Source: an uncultured Caulobacter sp.
GTDB lineage: Bacteria > Pseudomonadota > Alphaproteobacteria > Caulobacterales > Caulobacteraceae
Reading direction: 5' to 3'
Assembly (NCBI GenBank): GCA_913776195.1
Contig: CAJYMH010000014.1
Span: 62,001 to 126,000, forward strand
DNA length: 64,000 bases
Made by a program: the position numbers and the translations under genes. Positions 27,464-36,594 of the stretch are shown piece by piece; within the stretch, counting starts at the first letter, position 1, and every line of letters begins with the position of its first letter. The notes below the pieces were generated by a model, which did not search any database, was not told the origin of the DNA, and saw nothing but the letters and a program-made list of their open reading frames with translations.

Positions 27464-28198
27464 TTGGACAAGTCGGTGGCGCGTGCGCTTTCGATCCTTG
27501 AGGCAGTGGCGGGCGCTCACGCCCCGGTGCGCCTGTCGGATGTCGCTCAGAGTTTGGCGCTCCAGAAGAGCACCGTGCACCGCATCCTGAGGACGCTCGT
27601 CTCCCTTGGCTATGTGGATCAGGAGCCGGTGACCGATCGCTATCGGCCGACGCTGAAGGCGTGGGAGATCGGTATGGGCGCGCTCACCCACCATCCGGTC
27701 CGCCGGGCGGCCGCGCCGTTCCTGAACGAGCTGCACGCCGCGACAGGGGAGACCGTCAGCCTCACTGTGCTCAGCGGTGATGATGTCCTCTACCTGGAAA
27801 AGATCGTCTCCCCACGGCCCATGTCCTTCAGCACCCGGGCCGGCAGCCGAACCCCCGCGCCGCTGGCGGCCGGGGGGCAGGCGATTCTCGCCCATGAACC
27901 GGACGCCGCCGCGATCGTCGAGCGGGTGGCGGCGCGCCTGCTCAATAGGCGCGACTTTGATCCCGACGCCTTCATGCGCGAGCTCGCCGACGTGCGCCGC
28001 CGGGGCTACGCTATCTCGCGACCAGAGCCGGATGTGGTGGCCGTCGCTGCGCCGATCATGGGCCAAGGCGGCCGCGCCGCCGGCGCCTTGACCATCTCGG
28101 GCCCCGCATCGCGCCTTGACGACGCACGGCTTATCGACGCCGTCGCGGCCCTTCGCCAAGCCTGCGCCCGCCTGGTCGAAACCGTCGGCCAAATCTAA
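27464..28198 (+). CDS. IclR-family transcriptional regulator (1)
   Basis: A 244-residue regulator. The N-terminal winged helix-turn-helix (about residues 1-65) includes LSDVAQSLALQKSTVHRILRTLVSLGYV. The C-terminal effector domain includes LTVLSGDDVLYLEKIVS and RRRGYAISRPEPDVVAVAAPI. It probably binds a small acid or a breakdown product of the esterase substrate. The TTG at 27464 is preferred, with GGGAG eight bases upstream; a TTG at 27458 is too close to that site. It is divergent from the esterase operon and followed by a TonB receptor, both of which carry matching palindromes. Confidence 0.9.
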   Translation: MDKSVARALSILEAVAGAHAPVRLSDVAQSLALQKSTVHRILRTLVSLGYVDQEPVTDRYRPTLKAWEIGMGALTHHPVRRAAAPFLNELHAATGETVSLTVLSGDDVLYLEKIVSPRPMSFSTRAGSRTPAPLAAGGQAILAHEPDAAAIVERVAARLLNRRDFDPDAFMRELADVRRRGYAISRPEPDVVAVAAPIMGQGGRAAGALTISGPASRLDDARLIDAVAALRQACARLVETVGQI

Positions 28199-28248
28199 CT
28201 CCGCGCCACCACCGCATCCCTCAGCGTACCAGGGTTTCTAACGCACGT

Positions 28249-28280
28249 TTGACACGGCGTTCTGATGTCGACACCATAAT
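28249..28280 (+). promoter_or_regulatory. Possible promoter of the TonB receptor at 28327
   Basis: TTGACA (28249-28254) and CATAAT (28275-28280) are good individual boxes but 20 bases apart, longer than the ideal. The palindrome at 28290 would lie just downstream of the start of transcription, a repressing position. Confidence 0.35.
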
Positions 28281-28289
28281 TCGGCAAAG

Positions 28290-28308
28290 CGTGCCGCAAG
28301 ACGGCACA
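28290..28308. promoter_or_regulatory. Palindromic operator before the TonB receptor
   Basis: CGTGCCGCAAGACGGCACA has six-base perfect arms (GTGCCG and CGGCAC) and the same five-base spacer as the site at 27332, with 15 of 19 bases shared. It sits 18 bases before the receptor's start codon. Confidence 0.6.
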
Positions 28309-28326
28309 ACAACATTAGGGTGGATC

Positions 28327-31242
28327 ATGCGGTTGAACGTCATCTGCGGCGCCTCGGCGCTCGCCTTGCTGTGGGGGGGCGCTGCCGTCGCCCAGGAACA
28401 GTCCGCTGAAGTTGAAGAGATCGTCGTCACCGGCTCGCGGATCGCGCGGACCGACTATGTGGCCGAAAGCCCAATCGTCACGGTCGGCGCCGACGCCATC
28501 GCCGCGCGCGGGCCGGCGACGCTGGACGCGACCTTCAACCAGATGCCGCAGTTCGCCGCCAGCAACGCCAACAGCGGCTCAAGTCCCGCCCGTCAGGGCC
28601 GCAACAACGCCAATCTGCGCGGTCTGGGCATCCAGCGCACCCTGGTGCTGATCGATGGCCGCCGCACCCAACCCTCCGACGCCTTGGGCGCGGTGGATCT
28701 GAACACCATCACCCCCGCCTTAGTGGAGAATGTCGAAATCATCACCGGCGGCGCGTCGGCCATCTACGGATCTGACGCCATCGCCGGGGTGGTCAACTTC
28801 AAGCTCAAGCGTGATTTCGAAGGCCTGGAGCTCGACGCTTCCTACGGGATCACCGATCGCAACGACGCCGAGGCCGTGTCGTTCTCGGCGACTTTCGGCG
28901 CTGGCACCAAGGATGATCGCGGCCGCATCGTCGCCGCCGTCACCTATTTCGACCGCCAAGGCGCCTATCGCGACAGCCGCCCCTTCTTCGAGCGCTCGGG
29001 GTTCGCCTCGGCTCTGCAGGGCGGGGGCTTTGTCTCATCGGCGAGCAACTTGCCGTCCCAGGCGGTGCTCAACACCGTGTTTGGCCGCTATGGCGCCGGC
29101 ACGCCCGCGCGCAACGCCTCCTTCGGGGTGAACCGCGACGGCACGATCTTTACGACCGCCGCGCCGATCCTCAACCTGCGCTATCCCGATGACGACCCGT
29201 ATGTGACCTACGAGGATCGGGTGGTCTTCCCGCTGGGCAACACCTTGCCGCTGCAGACCCCGATCGAGCGCTACACCGCCTTCGTGCGCGGCTCCTACGA
29301 TGTGACCGACGATGTGGAAGCCTACTTCCAGTTCAATCACATGCAGTACGACAGCGCCTATAGCCGCGCTGGCTGGTCGGCGGGTTCGGGCACGCCCGCC
29401 GGTCTGATCCCGGTCACCAACCCATTCATTCCCGCCGACCTGCGCACGATCTTGGCCTCGCGCCCCAACCCCAATGCGCCAGCCAACTTCGTCTTCAGCA
29501 CCAGCCGCATCGGCCGCACTGACTATCAGTTCGCCTATGATCTCAACGAGACGGTCTTGGGGGTGAAGGGCAAGGTTCCGTTCCGCGACTGGACGTTCGA
29601 CGTCTACGGCTCCTACGGCACGACCAAGACCAACGAGGAAAGCTCAGGCTTCGTCAATATCGCCGCCTGGAACACCCTGGTGAACGCCGCCGACGGCGGC
29701 GCCTCGATCTGTCCGGGAGGATTTAACCCGTTCATCCCCGCCGCCCTTGAGGACACCCCCGGGCAGGAGGGCTGCTACAACTTCCTCAACCGCAATCTCA
29801 AGGAGACGACCGAGCTTTCCCAGCAGATCGTCGAAGGCTCGCTGCAGGGCGGTCTGTTTGCGTTGCCCGCCGGCGAGGTGCGGTTCGCCGCCGGCGCCAG
29901 CTATCGTCGCGCCACCTATGAGTACGCCCCCGACAATGCGCGGGTGTACAACGAGGTGTGGCCGGTGCAGCTGACCGGACCCACCAACGGCTCCTACAAT
30001 GTGCGTGAGGTCTTCGCCGAAGTCTTCGTGCCGGTCCTGCGCGACCTGCCGTTTATCGACGAGCTGAACCTCGACCTGGCCTTGCGCCACTCCGACTACA
30101 ACCTCGTGGGCGGGGTCAACACCTACAAGGCCTCCGTCGACTGGGCCATGGGCGCAGGGCTTCGCGCCCGCGGCGGCTACCAGCGCGCCATCCGCGCGCC
30201 AAGCCTTGGCGAGCTCTATGCGCCGCCAGAGCGCGCCTCGGCGGCCCTGGGCTCAACCGCGATCGGGGCCGGCGATCCGTGCGATGTCGGCGGGCGCCTG
30301 CGCAACGCCGCCTTGAACCCCAACGCCGCGCAGGTTCGCGGGCTTTGCCTGGCCCAAGGCGTCGGCTCCAGCATCATCGACATCTACCGCTTCGCCGGCA
30401 GCTCCGTGGGCGGCCTAGCCTCCGGCAACGAGGCGCTGGAGGAGGAGAAGGCCAACACCATCACGGCGGGTCTGGTGTGGCAGAGCCGCTTTGAGACGCC
30501 GCTGCTTCGTCGCCTGTCGGCCTCGGTGGATTACTACAATATCGAGGTGGAGGACGCGATCGGGGTGATCACCGCGCAGGTTGGCCTGTCGCGCTGCTTC
30601 AACGCCGACGGCCAGTCCAACCCCACCTACGATCCCACCAACTTCTACTGCAGCCTGACCGAGCGCAACGCCAACGGCGGCATCGAGACCCAACGCCAGC
30701 CGACCCTCAACCTGGCCGCCTACAAGACCTCGGGCGTCGATGTTCAGGTGGACTGGGGCTTCGACCTGGCCGACATCGGCCTTGGCGATGCCGGCGCGCT
30801 CAGCTTCAACCTGATCGTCACCCGGCTGCTGGACTACAAGATCCAGAACCTGGCCGGAGCGCCGTTCCTCGACTACGCCGGCACCATCGGCAATAGCCAG
30901 ATCGACAGCGGCGCCATCGGCTTCCCCGATTGGAAGGTCGCCCTGACCTCGGGTTGGCGTAGGGGCCCGCTGGACGTGCGCCTCAGCTATCGGTGGAACG
31001 ACAGCATGAGCCACTACAGCGCCGTGGGTGTGGCCAATTCGACCCTGCCGGGCGTCAAGACCCGCCAGTACTTCGATCTGGCCGCCAGCTATCAGTTTGA
31101 TGAGAAGACCCGCCTTCGCGCCGGCGTCCAAAACCTCCTCGACGAGGCGCCTCCGGGCTGGGTGGGGCAGGGAGCGACCGACCTTGCGCTCTACGACCTG
31201 CTGCAGCGCCGGTACTCCATCGGCCTGACCCGCCGCTTCTAA
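28327..31242 (+). CDS. TonB-dependent outer-membrane receptor (971 aa)
   Basis: An outer-membrane beta-barrel that imports large substrates using TonB energy. There is a signal peptide (about residues 1-22, ending AAVAQ) and a TonB-box-like VEEIVVTGSRI. The plug domain has RGLGIQRTLVLIDGRR and DAIAGVVNFKLKRDF. A 22-strand barrel follows, ending in RYSIGLTRRF with the terminal Phe required for barrel insertion. No STN domain is present, so it does not signal to a sigma factor. The ATG at 28327 has AGGG six bases upstream. Its partner genes suggest the substrate is the compound cleaved by the divergent esterase operon. Confidence 0.93.
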   Translation: MRLNVICGASALALLWGGAAVAQEQSAEVEEIVVTGSRIARTDYVAESPIVTVGADAIAARGPATLDATFNQMPQFAASNANSGSSPARQGRNNANLRGLGIQRTLVLIDGRRTQPSDALGAVDLNTITPALVENVEIITGGASAIYGSDAIAGVVNFKLKRDFEGLELDASYGITDRNDAEAVSFSATFGAGTKDDRGRIVAAVTYFDRQGAYRDSRPFFERSGFASALQGGGFVSSASNLPSQAVLNTVFGRYGAGTPARNASFGVNRDGTIFTTAAPILNLRYPDDDPYVTYEDRVVFPLGNTLPLQTPIERYTAFVRGSYDVTDDVEAYFQFNHMQYDSAYSRAGWSAGSGTPAGLIPVTNPFIPADLRTILASRPNPNAPANFVFSTSRIGRTDYQFAYDLNETVLGVKGKVPFRDWTFDVYGSYGTTKTNEESSGFVNIAAWNTLVNAADGGASICPGGFNPFIPAALEDTPGQEGCYNFLNRNLKETTELSQQIVEGSLQGGLFALPAGEVRFAAGASYRRATYEYAPDNARVYNEVWPVQLTGPTNGSYNVREVFAEVFVPVLRDLPFIDELNLDLALRHSDYNLVGGVNTYKASVDWAMGAGLRARGGYQRAIRAPSLGELYAPPERASAALGSTAIGAGDPCDVGGRLRNAALNPNAAQVRGLCLAQGVGSSIIDIYRFAGSSVGGLASGNEALEEEKANTITAGLVWQSRFETPLLRRLSASVDYYNIEVEDAIGVITAQVGLSRCFNADGQSNPTYDPTNFYCSLTERNANGGIETQRQPTLNLAAYKTSGVDVQVDWGFDLADIGLGDAGALSFNLIVTRLLDYKIQNLAGAPFLDYAGTIGNSQIDSGAIGFPDWKVALTSGWRRGPLDVRLSYRWNDSMSHYSAVGVANSTLPGVKTRQYFDLAASYQFDEKTRLRAGVQNLLDEAPPGWVGQGATDLALYDLLQRRYSIGLTRRF

Positions 31243-31255
31243 GCGATCCTCCCTC

Positions 31256-31290
31256 GCGGGCCCGCCTGCTGGCGGGCCCGCATCCTTTTA
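31256..31290 (+). terminator. Rho-independent terminator after the TonB receptor
   Basis: GCGGGCCCGCC and GGCGGGCCCGC form an 11-base perfect stem with loop TGCT, followed by ATCCTTTTAT. It lies between the receptor gene and the MmgE/PrpD gene and would at least attenuate read-through. Confidence 0.8.
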
Positions 31291-31303
31291 TCGGAGATGC
31301 GCC

Positions 31304-32785
31304 ATGGCCACCGCCAACCGCCGAGACCTCATCGCCGCCCTGACCGTGGGCGCTGCGTCCTTGCCGGCGCTGCCGGCGCTCGCCCGTCAGTCTGCTGAGA
31401 GCGCTTCGCCTTTGGGCAAGAACACCGCCGCCCTGTCGCGCTATATCGCCGGCAGCCAGACCTTTTCCTTCCCTGAAGAGCATCGGGAGCTGGCCCGCCG
31501 CCATATCCTCGACACCCTGGCCTCGGCGGTCGCCTGCCGCGATCTGGAGCCCTCGGCGCTGGCGCGCAAATATGCGCTGGCCCAAAGCGGCGACGCCAAG
31601 AAGAGCGCCGTCACCATCCTTGGGACGAAGGACAAGGCCGCCATCGTCGACGCCGTCTTCGCCGGCGCAATGACCGCCCACGGCGCCGAGATCAACGATT
31701 TCAATCCGGCCTCTTACGTCCAGCCGGGCCCGGCGGTCGTCACCACGGCCCTTGCCCTGGCTCAGGCGCGCAACAAATCCGGCGAGGCGGTCCTTCGGTC
31801 GGTCCTCGTCGGCTATGAGCTGGCTGGCCGCGTGCCGCGGGCGATCGGCAATAAGAACCTGCAAAAGGCCAACATCGCCAATCACGGCTTTGGGCCGACG
31901 TTCGGCGCAGGCGCGACCGCCGCCTCGATTCTGAATATCCCCGAATGGCGGATCGGCGACGTCCTGACCTATTGCGCCCAGCAGGCCTCCGGATCCTGGC
32001 AATGGATGTCCGACGTCGAGCATATCGAAAAGTCGTTCGTCTTCGCCGGCATGGGCGCCCGCAACGGTCTGCAGGCGGCCTTGATGGTCGAGGCCGGCTT
32101 CACCGGCGTGCGCAACAGCTTTGATCTGCCCAACGGCTGGTTCCGCTCGCCGATTTTCCGCGGCGAGAGCTCCAATCCCGATTATCTGATCGAGCGTCTG
32201 GGCGAGCGCACCGAGCTGCATGAGACCGCCTACAAGCGCTACCCCGTGGGCGGCCCGACCCAGCCGGCGGTCGATGGGCTGCTGAAGCTGCTGCCCAAGA
32301 TCGATCGCGGCAAGGTGGCCAGCGTGACCATCTCCATGCCGGGACGATGGGACGCCTTCCGAAACGCCGAGATGCCGGCGCTCAATCTGCGCTACCTATC
32401 ATCGATCATCCTGATCGACGGTCGCCTGGACTTTGTCTCCGCCCAGTCCTTGAAGCGCATGCACGGCGATGCGGCGGTCAAGACGCTGATGCAAAAGGTC
32501 GAGGTGGTGCACGACCCGGCCCAGGAACACGCCGAAGGAACCGCCCGTACGGAGTCGGCGCGCGTCGTGGTGGTCCAGGAGGACGGTCGTCGGCACGAGA
32601 TCTTTGTGCCCTGGGTGGCGGGCTTCCCGTCGCATCCCATGAGCAAGCAAGATGTCGAGGCCAAGGCGCTGGAGCTGATGACGCCGCTTCTTGGAGCGGG
32701 GCGTTCGCGCGACGTGGTGGCGGCGGTCTGGGATATCTCCGCGCTGCGCTCTGGAGGCGAGCTTGTCGCGCTGGTCGCACGTTAA
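31304..32785 (+). CDS. MmgE/PrpD-family protein with export signal
   Basis: A 493-residue protein of the family that includes 2-methylcitrate dehydratase (PrpD) and cis-aconitate decarboxylase. Family features are RRHILDTLASAVACRD, GAMTAHGAEINDFN, the glycine-rich NHGFGPTFGAGATAASI segment and YKRYPVGGPTQPAVD. It starts with a twin-Arg and hydrophobic leader (ANRRDLIAALTVGAASLPALPALA), which suggests export, whereas PrpD of propionate degradation is cytoplasmic. It is therefore probably a periplasmic dehydratase, decarboxylase or isomerase of a carboxylic acid released by the esterases. It is followed 58 bases later by an IclR regulator. Confidence 0.85.
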   Translation: MATANRRDLIAALTVGAASLPALPALARQSAESASPLGKNTAALSRYIAGSQTFSFPEEHRELARRHILDTLASAVACRDLEPSALARKYALAQSGDAKKSAVTILGTKDKAAIVDAVFAGAMTAHGAEINDFNPASYVQPGPAVVTTALALAQARNKSGEAVLRSVLVGYELAGRVPRAIGNKNLQKANIANHGFGPTFGAGATAASILNIPEWRIGDVLTYCAQQASGSWQWMSDVEHIEKSFVFAGMGARNGLQAALMVEAGFTGVRNSFDLPNGWFRSPIFRGESSNPDYLIERLGERTELHETAYKRYPVGGPTQPAVDGLLKLLPKIDRGKVASVTISMPGRWDAFRNAEMPALNLRYLSSIILIDGRLDFVSAQSLKRMHGDAAVKTLMQKVEVVHDPAQEHAEGTARTESARVVVVQEDGRRHEIFVPWVAGFPSHPMSKQDVEAKALELMTPLLGAGRSRDVVAAVWDISALRSGGELVALVAR

Positions 32786-32843
32786 GTTGCGCGATCTGGC
32801 GAACCAGCGTCACTCAATGGCAGGTCAACCGCGATGAGCCCAC

Positions 32844-33590
32844 ATGCGCCCCATTGAGACTGCCTTGAGTATCCTGGAGGTCCTTGGCCGGCTTCAGCCG
32901 GCAGGGGTTTCGGAGCTTGCCCGCGAACTGGATCTGCCCAAGTCCACCGTGCAACGGGCGCTACGCTCGCTGGGCGACGCTGGATGGATCGAGACGGTGT
33001 CCGACGAGAAGGGGGCGTGGTCGTTGTCGCTACGCGCCGGCCTTGCGGTGGGTCCGTCCGACTTCGCTACGCGCCACCTTCGCGCGGCGGCCATACCGGT
33101 CATGGAGGAGCTTCGGCGACGCACCTCTGAGTCCGTCTATCTGGCGGTCCGCGACGGCTTTCGCATGGCGCTGGTGGAGCGGCTCGATGGGATCAATCCT
33201 GTGACCCACGCCTGGCCGCTTTGGCGCCCGGGTCCTATGCATCCGTCCTCCCTCGGGCGCGCCATGCTGGCGATCCTGCCGCAAGACGAGCTCGACGCCT
33301 ATCTGCAGCGGCCGCTGAGCAAGGTCAGCGCCCTGACCGTGACAGATCCCGAGCTATTACGCGCCGAACTGGCGCGCGTGCGCGAGCGCGGGTTCGCCAC
33401 CGCCTTTCGGACGAACTGGCCCAACGAGAACGGCGTCGGCGCGGCCATCCGCAACGACCGGGGCGAGCCGTTTGCGGCGATCTCGATTTCGGCGCCGGTC
33501 GAGCGTGTCGATGAGGCGGCCTGCGAGGCCATGGGCGATCTGCTTGCTGACGCCGCTCGCCGGATCAGCCTGGGACTGCAACGGCGGTGA
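32844..33590 (+). CDS. IclR-family transcriptional regulator (2)
   Basis: A 248-residue IclR-type regulator. The winged helix-turn-helix is at residues about 1-60 (VSELARELDLPKSTVQRALRSLGDAGWI). The effector domain carries SESVYLAVRDGFRMALVERLDG and RERGFATAFRTNWPNENGVGAAI. It is about as far from the first IclR protein as family members usually are, so it likely answers to a different ligand. It follows the MmgE/PrpD gene by 58 bases and precedes a MerR gene by 13, so three genes may be one unit. Confidence 0.9.
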   Translation: MRPIETALSILEVLGRLQPAGVSELARELDLPKSTVQRALRSLGDAGWIETVSDEKGAWSLSLRAGLAVGPSDFATRHLRAAAIPVMEELRRRTSESVYLAVRDGFRMALVERLDGINPVTHAWPLWRPGPMHPSSLGRAMLAILPQDELDAYLQRPLSKVSALTVTDPELLRAELARVRERGFATAFRTNWPNENGVGAAIRNDRGEPFAAISISAPVERVDEAACEAMGDLLADAARRISLGLQRR

Positions 33591-33603
33591 AATAGGAGTT
33601 CGC

Positions 33604-33957
33604 GTGAGTAGGAAATCCTCATCAGAGAACACACAAGGAGCCCAACTTGGCCTCTCGATCCAGGCGCTGGCGCCGCATCTTGGGGTCAGCGCCCGCACCT
33701 TGCGCTTTTATGAGGAGCGCGGGCTGATCAAGTCCTTCCGGGGGCGCGGCGGCGCACGTCACTATGATCGCTCCACGGCCGATCGCGCCGCACGGATCGT
33801 CACGCTTCGACGCTACGGATTGAGCCTCGATCAAATCTATCAGGCGGTCGAGGCCGCCGATGACACAGCCCTCATCGGCGCGCTTCGTCGCATTCGGGAC
33901 GAGCAAGCCGCACGCCTGCAAAATCTAGAGCGGTTGATCGAAAAGCTGTCCGCCTGA
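33604..33957 (+). CDS. MerR-family transcriptional regulator
   Basis: A 117-residue regulator with the MerR winged helix (IQALAPHLGVSARTLRFYEERGLIKSFRGRGGARHY) and a helical dimerisation tail (ALRRIRDEQAARLQNLERLIEKL). There is no cysteine cluster or large effector domain, so it is not a metal sensor of the classic type; it resembles small MerR proteins of catabolic loci. The GTG at 33604 is supported by AGGAG five bases upstream. Longer in-frame starts lie inside the IclR gene. Its target may be the mmsA gene that converges from the right, but nothing in the sequence shows this. Confidence 0.85.
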   Translation: MSRKSSSENTQGAQLGLSIQALAPHLGVSARTLRFYEERGLIKSFRGRGGARHYDRSTADRAARIVTLRRYGLSLDQIYQAVEAADDTALIGALRRIRDEQAARLQNLERLIEKLSA

Positions 33958-34104
33958 CGGCCGAAAGCGTGGTCGGCGATGCGTGGGTCGACCCAAAGTG
34001 CTTTGCCGTGATCGAAGGCGCAGCTCGAACTTCGCCGCCGACGCCTCGATGCGCCAACGGACGATCAGCGACCTCGACGGCGGCCCGACGAGGTCGCCGG
34101 CGCG

Positions 34105-35604
34105 CTATTTCATCGTCGGAATGACGAAACTCTGGTCCGTCACGGCGCCGCCCTTGGGCCAGCGGCTCGTGATGGTCTTGGTCCGCGTATAGAAGCGAAT
34201 GCCGTCCATGCCGTACTGGTTGAGGTCTCCAAAGCCCGAGCGCTTCCAGCCGCCGAAGGTGTGGTAGGACACGGGCACCGGGATCGGCACGTTGATCCCA
34301 ACCATCCCCACCTCGACCTGCTCGGCGAACTCACGCGCCGCATCGCCATTGCGTGTGAAGATCGCCACGCCATTGCCGTACTGGTGCTCGGAAGCCAGGG
34401 CCACCGCTTCCTGGGCGGTTTCGGCGCGGACGATCTGCAGGACGGGCCCGAAGATTTCGTCGTGATAGCTTCGCATGCCCGGCTTCACGTGATCGAAAAG
34501 CGTCGGGCCAAGGAAGTAGCCTTCCTCGTGGCCTTGCAGGCTGAAGCCCCGACCGTCGACCACCAGCTCGGCGCCCTCGGCGACGCCCATCTCGATGTAC
34601 TCCTCGATCCGCGCCTTATGCTGGGCGCTGACCACAGGACCATAGTGAGCATCGGGGTCTGAGGAGACGCCGACCCGCAAGCCTCCGATGGCGTCGACGA
34701 GCTTGGCGCGAAGGGCGTTGGCTGTCGCTGCGCCCACTGGCACCACGACAGGCAAAGCCATGCAGCGCTCGCCAGCCGATCCGTAGGCGGCGCCGAGGAT
34801 GTCGGCGACGGTTTGGTCCAGATCGGCGTCAGGCAAAACGACGCCATGGTTCTTGGCGCCGCCCATGCACTGCATGCGCTTGCCCGCCGCCGCGCCGCGC
34901 GCATAGACCTGCTGGGCGATGTCGGAGGAGCCGACGAAGCTCACCGCCTTGATGTCGGGGTGATCGAGGATGGCGTCGACCACGGGCTTGCCGCCCTGGA
35001 CGACGTTCAGGACGCCCGCCGGCAGGCCAGCCTGAATCGCCAACTTGGCCAATTCCACAGGCACGCTCGGATCACGTTCTGAGGGCTTGAGGATGAAGGC
35101 GTTGCCGCAGGCGATCGCCGGGGCGAGCATCCAAAGCGGGATCATCGCCGGAAAATTGAATGGGGTGATGCCGGCCACGACGCCCAGGGGCTGGCGCATG
35201 GAGTGGACGTCGATGCCTGGGCCGGCCCCAGTGGTGAACTCACCCTTGAGCAGATGCGGAACCCCGCAGACGAACTCCACGACATCAAGACCGCGTTGGA
35301 TGTCGCCCTTGGCGTCCGACACGACCTTGCCGTGCTCGCTGGCCAAAAGGCGAGCCAGGCTTTCCATGTTCTCTTCGATGAGACGCTTGAACTCGAACAT
35401 GACGCGGGCGCGGCGCTGGGGATTGGTCGCCGCCCATGCCGGCTGGGCGGCCTTGGCTGACCGCACCGCCTCATCGAGGTCCTCAAAGACCCCCAGGACG
35501 ACCTCGGCTTGAGGGCGGCCGAGGCTCGGATCGAAGACCGCCTGCCGGGCGTCGCCCACGCCGCCGACTTCGACGCCGTCGATGAAATGCTGAATGAGCC
35601 GCAT
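34105..35604 (-). CDS. mmsA: Methylmalonate-semialdehyde dehydrogenase (acylating)
   Basis: A 499-residue aldehyde dehydrogenase that converts methylmalonate or malonate semialdehyde plus CoA and NAD to propionyl- or acetyl-CoA, in valine and inositol catabolism. The nucleophile is Cys281 in YGSAGERCMALPV. Where ordinary aldehyde dehydrogenases have the general-base Glu (ELGG), this protein has GGAKNH, the mark of the CoA-acylating branch. The NAD-binding ITPFNFPAMIPLWM and VSFVGSSDIA are present. It is divergent from a LysR-family regulator, with a 12-base palindrome between them, so it is probably controlled by that regulator. Confidence 0.95.
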   Translation of the reverse strand: MRLIQHFIDGVEVGGVGDARQAVFDPSLGRPQAEVVLGVFEDLDEAVRSAKAAQPAWAATNPQRRARVMFEFKRLIEENMESLARLLASEHGKVVSDAKGDIQRGLDVVEFVCGVPHLLKGEFTTGAGPGIDVHSMRQPLGVVAGITPFNFPAMIPLWMLAPAIACGNAFILKPSERDPSVPVELAKLAIQAGLPAGVLNVVQGGKPVVDAILDHPDIKAVSFVGSSDIAQQVYARGAAAGKRMQCMGGAKNHGVVLPDADLDQTVADILGAAYGSAGERCMALPVVVPVGAATANALRAKLVDAIGGLRVGVSSDPDAHYGPVVSAQHKARIEEYIEMGVAEGAELVVDGRGFSLQGHEEGYFLGPTLFDHVKPGMRSYHDEIFGPVLQIVRAETAQEAVALASEHQYGNGVAIFTRNGDAAREFAEQVEVGMVGINVPIPVPVSYHTFGGWKRSGFGDLNQYGMDGIRFYTRTKTITSRWPKGGAVTDQSFVIPTMK

Positions 35605-35631
35605 GGAAAATTCTCCTTTGCGTCCAAGGCT

Positions 35632-35643
35632 AGTTGCGCAACT
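35632..35643. promoter_or_regulatory. Palindrome between mmsA and its divergent LysR gene
   Basis: AGTTGCGCAACT is a perfect 12-base palindrome in the 81-base intergenic space. A related half, GTGCGCAAATG, lies at the LysR start (35679-35688). The position fits the recognition and activation sites of a LysR regulator acting on mmsA. Confidence 0.5.
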
Positions 35644-35685
35644 TTGTCGTAGCTAGGCCAAGTGGCGACATGTGGATGTGCGCAA

Positions 35686-36588
35686 ATGCAGCAACTGAAC
35701 TGGGATGATCTGCGCATCTTCCTGGCCGTCGCCCGCGGCGGCGGGCTTTTGCCGGCCGCACGCAAGCTGGGCGTGGACCACGCCACCGTCTCGCGTCGCT
35801 TGAGTGCGCTGGAGGGCGTTCTGGGCGAGCGTCTGGCGCTGCGCACGCCCCGCGGCGTCAGCCTGACCCCGGCGGGTCTGGCGATGCTCGACCATGTGGA
35901 GGGGATGGAGGCCCAGGCCATGCTGGGGGTCGAGACCCTCGGCGCGACCAGTCGCGCGGCAGGGATCGTGCGGGTCGCCACGCCGGAGGCCTTTGGCAAT
36001 CTGCTGGTCGCGCCGGCCGTCGGCGCGCTGCTCACCCGCCATCCCGGTTTGCAGGTCGAACTTGTGCCCCAGGCCAGTGTGGTCAACCTGTCGCGCCGCG
36101 AGGCCGATCTGGCCATCACCCTGGCGCGTCCCGCGCAAGGGCGCCTTCGCGCTCAAAAGCTGGCCGACTACGGCCTTGGTCTTTTCGCCTCGCGCGAGCA
36201 CTTGGCGCAGCACGGACCGGTGGCGAGCCTGGACGATCTGCGTGGGCGCCCGTTCGTCTGGTATGTGGATGATCTGCTGGAGGTGCCGGAACTTCGCTTC
36301 ATCGACGAGCTGGCCAGCCGAAGCGAGATCGCCTTTCGGTCATCCTCCATCGCCGCCCAGCAGGCGGCGATCGCGTCCGGGTTCGGCGTCGGCGTTCTGC
36401 ACGTCTTCGCCGCGCGCCAGGATGATCGCTTGGTGCGGCTTTTGCCCGAGGCGGTGTCGATCACGCGCAGCTATTGGTTGGTCTCACACGCCGACCAGCG
36501 CGACCTGCCGCGCATCCGGGTGGTCAGCGAGTTCCTGACAGAGCTGGTGCGCGGCCATCGCGCCCAGCTGCAGGACGCCGCGCCATAA
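35686..36588 (+). CDS. LysR-family transcriptional regulator, divergent from mmsA
   Basis: A 300-residue LysR protein. The N-terminal helix-turn-helix is LAVARGGGLLPAARKLGVDHATVSRRLSALEGVLGERLA (about 11-50). A periplasmic-binding-protein-like effector domain follows, with VRVATPEAFGNLLVAPAVGALLTRHPGLQVELVPQ. The start is ATG 35686; an earlier in-frame ATG at 35662 would add eight residues with a Cys pair and is less typical. Divergence from mmsA suggests that it activates that gene in response to a semialdehyde or carboxylate. Confidence 0.9.
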   Translation: MQQLNWDDLRIFLAVARGGGLLPAARKLGVDHATVSRRLSALEGVLGERLALRTPRGVSLTPAGLAMLDHVEGMEAQAMLGVETLGATSRAAGIVRVATPEAFGNLLVAPAVGALLTRHPGLQVELVPQASVVNLSRREADLAITLARPAQGRLRAQKLADYGLGLFASREHLAQHGPVASLDDLRGRPFVWYVDDLLEVPELRFIDELASRSEIAFRSSSIAAQQAAIASGFGVGVLHVFAARQDDRLVRLLPEAVSITRSYWLVSHADQRDLPRIRVVSEFLTELVRGHRAQLQDAAP

Positions 36589-36594
36589 TCTGGT

